Below, one piece after another: positions 1 through 6,400 of a stretch of 13,878 nucleotides of DNA; within the stretch, counting starts at the first letter, position 1, and every line of letters starts with the position of its first letter. The notes beneath the pieces are model-generated. The model was not told the origin of the DNA. It did no database searches and saw only the letters and a program-made list of their open reading frames with translations. Origin of the DNA: Candidatus Spyradosoma merdigallinarum (GTDB lineage Bacteria > Verrucomicrobiota > Verrucomicrobiia > Opitutales > UBA953); the NCBI GenBank assembly GCA_018713755.1, contig DVOG01000124.1:1-13878 (forward strand), given 5' to 3'. Position numbers and translations under genes: made by a program.

Positions 1-43
1 CACGTCGAACATCTTCGCGATTCTCGGTCTGCGCTCGTTCTTC
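1..43. repeat. Left arm of a 43-bp perfect inverted repeat
   Basis: Bases 1-43 are the exact reverse complement of 337-379 inside terC. Position n pairs with 380-n, and the match breaks at base 44. It may extend beyond the window. See the findings for its possible artefactual origin. Confidence 0.95.
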
Positions 44-117
44 GCCTCGGCGTCGAGCGCCGCCTGCGTTTTTCTTTTCTTTTCCTTGACGAAGATTTTT
101 TTCAGGAATCCGGTCAT
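1..117 (-). CDS. Possible start of a gene cut by the window edge (hypothetical)
   Basis: An ATG at 117 on the minus strand opens a frame that stays open to base 1 (39 residues), beginning 12 bases after the terC stop. The first 24 or so residues (MTGFLKKIFVKEKKRKTQ...) are lysine-rich and could be a genuine N-terminus. The remaining residues (NERRPRIAKMFDV) come from bases 1-43, a perfect inverted copy of part of terC, so this part simply reads terC antisense. Either a real gene has been interrupted by an inverted duplication or the outermost bases are an assembly fold-back. No Shine-Dalgarno sequence is seen. I do not recognise a family. Only the short stretch 44-117 carries independent information. 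Confidence 0.3.
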   Translation of the reverse strand, partial: MTGFLKKIFVKEKKRKTQAALDAEAKNERRPRIAKMFDV

Positions 118-129
118 GGCGCGCGCGGC

Positions 130-1143
130 TCAGTCTTTTTTCGGGAAAATCACGGAAAGCAGAATCGAAACGGCGAAGACGACGGCGAGCACGGTCAGCG
201 ACTGCCAGATTTCGAAATGGAATTCCCACGCGCCGGGGAGCTCGGCGAGGATGAGCTTCACGCCGATGAAGACGAGCACGACGCCCAGCCCGTAGTGCAG
301 GAAGCGCAGCATTTTCATGAAGCCGGAAAGCGCGAAGAAGAACGAGCGCAGACCGAGAATCGCGAAGATGTTCGACGTGAAGGCGAGGAACATTTTTTCT
401 TCGGCGGAGATGCTCCCGTCGTTGGGCAGCACGCCGAGCACCGCGGGAACGCTGTCGACGGCGAAAAGCACGTCGGAAAGCTCGATGACGATCAGCGCGA
501 GGAAAAGCGGGCTCGCGTAGAGCAGGCCGTTTTTTCGGAAGAAGAAATCGTGCCCGTGCAGCTCCGGGGAGAACCTGCCGAGCTTCGTCGCGCAGCGCAC
601 GATGATGTTGCCCGACAAATCCTTCGCCTCTTCCCTCGCCGGCAGAAACAGCTTGATTCCCGTGAAAATCAGGAACGCTCCGAAAATCCACAGCACCCAT
701 TCGAATTTCTCCACCAGCGCGACGCCTCCGAAGATGAACAGCGCGCGGAAGACGACCGCGCCGATGATGCCCCAGAACAGCACGCGGTGCTGGTATTTTT
801 CCGGAATTTTGAAAAACGTGAAAATGATGATGAAGACGAACAGGTTGTCGATGCTCAGCGCGAGCTCCAGCAGGTAGCCCGCCGAAAAAAGCTGCGCCTT
901 TTCCCCGCCGTGCCACGCCCAGATGCCGCCGAAGGCCGCTCCCGCCAGCGCGATCCAGGCGACGCTCCAGAACACGGCGTCCTTGAACGGCACGGGGCGG
1001 TCCTGCTTGTGGAAGACGCCGAGGTCCAGCGCCAGCATCGTCACGATGAACACGCCGAAAATGACCCATGCCCACGGCGGGAACGGCTCCGCCGCCGCGG
1101 ACGCGGTCGCGGCGAGAAAACAAAGAGATTCCGGGAAAAACAT
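130..1143 (-). CDS. TerC/Alx-family integral membrane protein
   Basis: A 337-residue polytopic inner-membrane protein of the TerC family (TerC, Alx and relatives), members of which are linked to manganese efflux and to tellurite resistance. The two family signatures with acidic residues inside membrane segments are visible: LELALSIDNLFVF (about residues 91-103; E93, D99) and ELSDVLFAVDSVPA (about 221-234; E221, D224, D230). TSNIFAILGLRSFFF follows at about 256-270. Hydrophobic segments alternate throughout, and the length matches the family. I chose the ATG at 1143. A longer frame starts from TTG at 1185 but adds an unconvincing basic stretch, while the ATG start gives a hydrophobic N-terminus. 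No Shine-Dalgarno is seen. It is divergent from the pilin-like gene and I see no riboswitch upstream. The true substrate cannot be told from sequence. Confidence 0.93.
   Translation of the reverse strand: MFFPESLCFLAATASAAAEPFPPWAWVIFGVFIVTMLALDLGVFHKQDRPVPFKDAVFWSVAWIALAGAAFGGIWAWHGGEKAQLFSAGYLLELALSIDNLFVFIIIFTFFKIPEKYQHRVLFWGIIGAVVFRALFIFGGVALVEKFEWVLWIFGAFLIFTGIKLFLPAREEAKDLSGNIIVRCATKLGRFSPELHGHDFFFRKNGLLYASPLFLALIVIELSDVLFAVDSVPAVLGVLPNDGSISAEEKMFLAFTSNIFAILGLRSFFFALSGFMKMLRFLHYGLGVVLVFIGVKLILAELPGAWEFHFEIWQSLTVLAVVFAVSILLSVIFPKKD
337..379. repeat. Right arm of the 43-bp inverted repeat, inside terC
   Basis: This is the terC-internal arm. On the coding strand it encodes the conserved TSNIFAILGLRSFF stretch, so it is clearly the original copy. 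The copy at 1-43 is the extra one. Confidence 0.95.
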
Positions 1144-1293
1144 AATTGAGCCGGCGATTTTGCGGGAAAGCGCTCCCGCCCGCAATTTTTTTTATTCCGT
1201 TCCCGCGGCGGCGCCGTTTTTTTGCTTTGCAAAACCGTTCCCGCGGGTTAGGCTTTGCCCCGAGTTTTCAACCCCCAGCAACATCCGATTCCC
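1144..1293. promoter_or_regulatory. Divergent intergenic region between terC and the pilin-like gene
   Basis: About 150 bases separate two outward-facing start codons, so both promoters should lie here. A weak sigma70-like pair for the rightward gene is TTGCAA (1227-1232) and TAGGCT (1249-1254), with 16-base spacing. It matches the consensus poorly and is only a suggestion. Runs of eight T (1186-1193) and seven T (1217-1223) are present, and two copies of GTTCCCG flank this AT-rich core. No operator or riboswitch is recognisable. Confidence 0.35.
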
Positions 1294-1998
1294 ATGAAAC
1301 AGCTTAAAAAATCACGCAAGGGCTTCACGCTCATCGAACTGCTCACGGTCATCGCCATCATCGGCATTCTCGCCGGGCTCGCGTCCGCCGGGATTCCCAT
1401 GGCGATGAACAAGGCGCGCCAAATGGTGGCGAGCAACAACCTGCGCAGCATCGCGCAGGCGATCGTCAGCATCCGCAACGAAGGGAAAATCATCACGAAC
1501 AACGGATCGGACGCGCGCAAATATCAGGCGTCGGACGTCGCCGGCTTCGCCGAAGTGCTCGCGCGCTACACCTCCGTGCGCGAAGGCGAAACCTGGGTCG
1601 TCGGTTCCGACGTCGACGGCTACACGACCGTTCCGCAGCACGTGCTTTCCGAAATCGACGACGGCACGAACGAACTTTCCGGCGGCGCCATCTCGTGGGA
1701 CGTCGTCGTCAACGCGCGGCGCAATCCGAAAGACGAAGTCGGCTACCCGATCGCGTGGCTGCGCGGTCTCGGGACGGACGGCGAATGGGAAGAAGACGCG
1801 CCGTTCGGCCGCGCTTACGGTCTGATCGCGTTCGCGGACGGTCACGTCAAATCCGTCACGAACCTCCTCGCGGAAGAAGACCAGCTCTCCTCCTACGACG
1901 GCAAATCGCAGACGTCGAACTACATGGACGCGATCGGCGCGAACAGCGGCTCCGCCGCCCGCAAGCCGACCGTTCTCAAAGGCCAGGGCGCGGAATAA
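1294..1998 (+). CDS. Type II secretion/type IV pilin-like (prepilin-type) protein
   Basis: A 234-residue protein with a class III prepilin signal: a short basic leader (MKQLKKSRKG), a predicted prepilin peptidase cut between G10 and F11, glutamate at mature position 5 (E15), and a hydrophobic helix TLIELLTVIAIIGILAGLA. The globular part is hydrophilic, with an ADGHVK motif at 181-186. This resembles the 'DG-H' ending of the very numerous PVC-group pseudopilin-like proteins. Its role is unknown; such proteins are generally thought to be exported and cell-surface or periplasmic. The ATG at 1294 is chosen because the leader then has the right length. A TTG at 1255 would add thirteen residues ahead of it. 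It is a single-gene unit, convergent with the polysaccharide operon and closed by the hairpin at 2030-2072. Confidence 0.9.
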   Translation: MKQLKKSRKGFTLIELLTVIAIIGILAGLASAGIPMAMNKARQMVASNNLRSIAQAIVSIRNEGKIITNNGSDARKYQASDVAGFAEVLARYTSVREGETWVVGSDVDGYTTVPQHVLSEIDDGTNELSGGAISWDVVVNARRNPKDEVGYPIAWLRGLGTDGEWEEDAPFGRAYGLIAFADGHVKSVTNLLAEEDQLSSYDGKSQTSNYMDAIGANSGSAARKPTVLKGQGAE

Positions 1999-2029
1999 AT
2001 TCCCGCGGCCGCGCGCGTTCCCGCGCGCA

Positions 2030-2072
2030 AAAAAAGAAACGCGTTCCCGAGACAGGAGCGCGTTTCTTTTTT
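2030..2072. terminator. Bidirectional rho-independent terminator
   Basis: A perfect 14-bp inverted repeat has arms AAAAAAGAAACGCG (2030-2043) and CGCGTTTCTTTTTT (2059-2072) with a 15-base loop. The arms give an A tract before and a T tract after the stem in either direction. It therefore serves both the pilin-like gene from the left and ugd, the last gene of the operon, from the right. It sits between two convergent stop codons, as expected. Confidence 0.9.
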
Positions 2073-2121
2073 CCCCCTTTAAGCCCTGCGGTCAGCGTCG
2101 GTTCGCCCGCTTCGCGGCGCC

Positions 2122-3408
2122 TCAGCGACCGATGGAGACGTATTCCACGCCGGCGGAGCGCATGGCGCGAACGTCGTAGCAGTTGCGCCCGTCGAGCACG
2201 ATCGGGCGGAGCATTCGGCGCAGGAACGTTTCCGGCGGGAGCGCCTTCACCTGCGGCCACTCCGTGAAAATGAAGCACAGCTCCGCCCCGGAAAGCGCGT
2301 CTTCCGGGCGCGCGCAGTATTCGACCTCGGTCGGATAAAGCCGCCGGAAATTTTTTTCGCCCACGGCGTCCCACGCCGCGACGCGCGCGCCTTCCTCCAG
2401 CAGCAACGGAACGTTCGTCAGCGCGGGACCGTCGCGCAGATCGTCCGTTCCCGGCTTGAACGTCAGCCCGAGCACCGCGACGCGCCGCCCGGCGAGCGAA
2501 TCGAAGAAGCGCCGCGATTTTTTCAGCAGCTTCAGCTTCTGGTTTTCGTTGACCTCGATCGCCGCTTTCACGGTCTTGATTTCGCAGTCGAGAAAATTCG
2601 CCAGCCAATACAGCGCTTTCGTGTCTTTCGGAAAACACGAACCGCCGTAGCCGATGCCCGCGCGCAGGAATCTGTTCCCGATGCGCGGATCGTAGCCCAT
2701 GCCGACGGAAACCGCGTCGATGTCCGCGCCGACGACTTCGCACACGTTCGCGATTTCGTTGATGTAGGAAATTTTCAGCGCCAGAAAATCGTTCGACGCG
2801 TATTTGACCATTTCCGCGCTGCGCCGATTCATCACGAGCACGGGAGCGTCGAAGCCCGCATACATCGCGCGGATTTTCTCCGCCGCGTCCGCGTTTTCCG
2901 CGCCGATGACGATGCGGCTCGGAGCGAGCGTGTCGCGCACCGCCGTGCCCTGCGCCAAAAACTCCGGATTGGAAACGACGTCGACTTTCACCCGCCCCGC
3001 GACGCGTTCCCGCAGCCGCGCCTCCACGCGGTCGTTCGTGCCGATGGGCACCGTCGATTTGACGATCACCACGCAGTCGCGCTCCGCGCTCGCGGCGATT
3101 TCGTCCACGACCGCGAAGAGATACGACAGGTTCGCCGAGCCGTCTTTTTTCTCCGGCGTTCCCACGCCGATGATGATGACTTCCGCGTCGCGGTAGGCCG
3201 CCGCCGCGTCCGTCGTGAACGTCAGCCGTTCGCGGTTCTCGCGCAGCAGCGCGTCGAGCCCGTCTTCGTAAATGGGCGACGTTCCCGCGTTGAGCTGCGC
3301 GATTTTCTCTTCGACGACGTCCGTGCACGTGACGTCGTGCCCGCGCGCCGCGAGACACACGCCCGTGACCAGACCGACGTAGCCGGTTCCTGCAACTGTG
3401 ATTTTCAT
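2122..3408 (-). CDS. ugd: UDP-glucose 6-dehydrogenase
   Basis: A 428-residue cytoplasmic enzyme that oxidises UDP-glucose to UDP-glucuronate with two NAD+. It has an N-terminal Rossmann fold with GTGYVG (7-12), then VGTPEKKDG (82-90), KSTVP (117-121) and NPEFLAQG (147-154). The central helical domain carries EMVKYASNDFLALKISYINE (199-218, including K202 and N206). The catalytic thiolate is C258 in GYGGSCFPKDTKA (253-265), and the C-terminal domain contains GLTFKPGTDDLRDGP (314-328). All key residues are present and the length is typical. The ATG at 3408 fits the Rossmann start exactly. It is the last gene of the minus-strand cluster, 54 bases after the giant glycosyltransferase. It presumably supplies UDP-GlcA, or a sugar made from it, for the same polysaccharide. 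Confidence 0.97.
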   Translation of the reverse strand: MKITVAGTGYVGLVTGVCLAARGHDVTCTDVVEEKIAQLNAGTSPIYEDGLDALLRENRERLTFTTDAAAAYRDAEVIIIGVGTPEKKDGSANLSYLFAVVDEIAASAERDCVVIVKSTVPIGTNDRVEARLRERVAGRVKVDVVSNPEFLAQGTAVRDTLAPSRIVIGAENADAAEKIRAMYAGFDAPVLVMNRRSAEMVKYASNDFLALKISYINEIANVCEVVGADIDAVSVGMGYDPRIGNRFLRAGIGYGGSCFPKDTKALYWLANFLDCEIKTVKAAIEVNENQKLKLLKKSRRFFDSLAGRRVAVLGLTFKPGTDDLRDGPALTNVPLLLEEGARVAAWDAVGEKNFRRLYPTEVEYCARPEDALSGAELCFIFTEWPQVKALPPETFLRRMLRPIVLDGRNCYDVRAMRSAGVEYVSIGR

Positions 3409-3462
3409 GCGTTAAAAAAGATTGAAGGGTTGATGATTTCTTTCTCGGAAGCGCACGCCTGC

Positions 3463-6400
3463 TCACAGCGAGCAGAGGAATTTTTTGTCCGGAGAAACGA
3501 TGATGCGCATCTGCTTGATGCCCGAATACGTCGCCTCGCGGAACGCGACGCCGCGTTCCCGAAGAATCCGGGTCAGCTCCGCGACCGTCGCCCGCTCGCC
3601 CTCGCGTTCGAAATCGTCGATGAGAATCACGAACGATTCCGCGAGGCATTCCGGGATCAGCGGCAGGATGTCCGCGCGCGCATAGGTTTTCGCCATGAAC
3701 CCGAACGGCCCGTCCAGCGAAATCAGGTCGAATTTCCGCCCGCGGAAACGCTCGCCGAACCCTTCGTAGGCTACGATTTCCGCGTCCTCGCCGTAGCGCC
3801 ACGTCTTCGTCAGAGGCAGGTGCGCGACCTGCGTGCTCGGCGGCAGCGCGAACGATTCTCCGAAAAAGCGGATCCACGTCGCGTCGTGCTCGACGACCGT
3901 GTGCTCCGTTCCCGCGTGCGCCGCCGCGTATTGCGCAATCATGCGCGTCGACTGCCCCAAGCCCGTTTCCAGAATCGAGCGCGGTTTCCCGTCGTTCAGC
4001 ACGCGATAAAGCACATAGAGGAACGGATACCCGACCGCCCAGCGTCCCGGCGAAAACGCCGCGTCGCGCAGCCAGGCGCTCCCGGCGATCGTGCTGTTGA
4101 AGACGCTCGCCCAGGCCGAGTCTTCCGCGAATTTGCGGATTTCGGCCGTTGTCCGCGCCTGCGTCTCCACAGCCGCGAGCACGCGCGCCTCGCTCTCGGG
4201 AACGCTTTTTGCGAGCGCCTCTTGGAGTTGTTTCTCCGCCGCCTCCACGGACGTACAAAGCTCGGTTTTCGCCGCAAGCAAAGCGCTTTTCGTAGACTCC
4301 GCGTTCCGGGCGAGTGCTTCTTCGAACATGCGGGGAAGCGCGTCCGCGCGGGCGTTCACGGCCCGAACGGTTTCTGTCGCCGTCTGCGCGAATTCGCTGC
4401 GCGCCGCGTTCAGGGATTCGAGAACTTCTCCGAGCCGCGCCTGCAGATTCGACTCCGCGTCGAGCGCCGCGTGTTTCGCCGCGAGCGTTTTCAGCGTCAG
4501 CGCTTCGCGCGGCGCGGAAAGTTCCCGAGAAAGCGCATCGGCGCGTTCCCGCACGATTTTGAGCTCCGCGCGGACGGCGCCGAGAGTTCGACGGTTTTCG
4601 TCAACGACGCGCCGGCTTTCGTCGAACGCACGCCGGTTTTCGTCGTGCATGCGCCGCAACTCGTCGATCAGAATGCGCGTCTGCTCTTCCGCAGCGCGGC
4701 GCAGGTGGCGCTCCGTGTGCGCGATCTTCCCGCGCGTCGCGGGAACGAGCGCGTCGAACACCCGCCACAGCGTGCTGCGCGAACGTTTCGCCTCGCGCAG
4801 ACGCGCCAGCTCCCTGGACGAAAGCGCGCGCACGTCCACGCCGTCCCGCGGGCGCAGGTTCAGGTGTTTCGCGCGGAACGCCCTGCGCTTCTTTTTCGAG
4901 AAAATGAACAGCGACGCCGCCCGCACCGCGAAGCGCTTCAGCGCCGAGTCCCGCCGCAGCTCCGGATGCGCGTTCACGTCGATTCCGTCCTTCGGCGTCA
5001 AGTCCATGTGGCGTTCCCGCCAACGCTTCCGCGCCGCCTTGTTCAGAATGAACAACGCCCCCAAGCGCACCAGGAAGGCAGGATAAATTTTCTTCGCCGC
5101 CGCGGGAGCCTCCGCCGTTCCCGCCGCCGGACGCGCCGTTTCCCGCGCCGATGGTCGGTCTTTTCCTGAAATATAAATGCGATCCAGTTTAGGTAAAATT
5201 TCCGGGTAAGCCTTAAGCACCCGCGTGAGCGCGCGGTCATTTTCGCCGCCGCCGATGTTGTCTCTCCAAAGAGAAACCTCCTGTGTCCCCTCGACGAAGC
5301 GCAACGGGAAAGATTTCACGGGAACATTGATTTTCGTTCCATTGCGCACCGCCATTGCCCAAAACCAAATGTCGTCGCCTCGCGGACAAAGCGCCGTAAA
5401 GTTCGCTTCGTCTAAGACATCCGAATGCAACGCCTTCGGCGGAAACAAAACACCTCCTACTCCCGTGAGAAAGTTGTTGAACGAATGCGCTCTCGGTCCG
5501 ATATCTTTTTCCCACGAGGCATACGGCGCAAGCGTATTTTCGTCAAGAAACGAAATTTCGTGCGCGCGGCGAGCCTGGATGCTGAGCGGATCTTTCAGAT
5601 AGGCGCGCGCGAGCTCTTCCAACCAGTTCCTCGGATAAAACAAATCGTCGTCCGCGGTAACGATGACTTCGTTCGGGAAAGCCTTTAACGCAGGAACAAG
5701 TTTTTTATAAGATTTGATGTCTTTCGTCCAAAAGATTTCCAAGCCGCGCGACCGCAAAGCAAGAAGTTCGCGCGGCAATTCCGCTTCCTTTCGCGGGAAC
5801 TGCGAATCGGCAAGCCAAAGCGTCACGCGATCCGGCATCCAAGTCTGGTCAAGGATTGTTTCAATTGCCTGGGAAACCGCCTTAATTCTCGTTGGGAACG
5901 ATGTCAACGAAACGATAACCTGCCTCTTCTCTGCAGAAAAATAACGCGTAATCTGAATTCTGTCTTTTTCGTCAATTTTGCGGAGATACGAATTATCGAT
6001 TTTTCCGTTTTCCTCGAAATGCACTAAAATTTCGCGGATGTGACGAAAAAACATGTCTCCCGTCGTCAATCCGAACCATAGACGATGTCGCCATAGAGCA
6101 ATCGTCCAAAAGCGGCGAAAAAGGATGTCGCCCATCGTTTTCGTCCATCCCCTTTTTTCCCAATAAGCAAAAATTCTCCGACATCCGATCAAAAAGCTCT
6201 CCCAGTCTTTTCCCGTGTTTTTTTGAGTTTCCGTCGAGCCTTTTCTGCCCACACGATAATGATAAAGCTTATCGGAAATCCTGCGAAACCGAGAACAGTG
6301 CGGCATACAACACCATTGAAACGCCGCATCCTCTCCTTTTTTGATCGTTTCATCAATAGCTAAGCCGCAAGAAACAAGGAAGGCCCTTGAGTAAATCTTA

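Noticed and set aside
217..1149. A 310-residue plus-strand ORF opposite terC
   Set aside because: Glu/Arg/Gln-rich antisense shadow of a gene with clear TerC motifs.
1144..1185. TTG start extending TerC by 14 residues
   Set aside because: The ATG at 1143 gives a more natural hydrophobic N-terminus, and no ribosome binding site supports the TTG.
3459..3475. Small hairpin CTGCTC-ACAGC-GAGCAG overlapping the stop of the giant gene
   Set aside because: Only six base pairs, no T tract and a cotranscribed gene right after it; too weak to call a terminator.
1976..4258. A 760-residue minus-strand ORF in another frame across ugd
   Set aside because: Extremely Arg/Gly-rich and shadows ugd, which has all its catalytic motifs in its own frame.
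3337..5169. A 610-residue plus-strand ORF opposite ugd and the 3' end of the giant gene
   Set aside because: Arg/Phe/Glu-rich translation without domains, fully antisense to two well-supported genes. It is a by-product of high GC and few stop codons.
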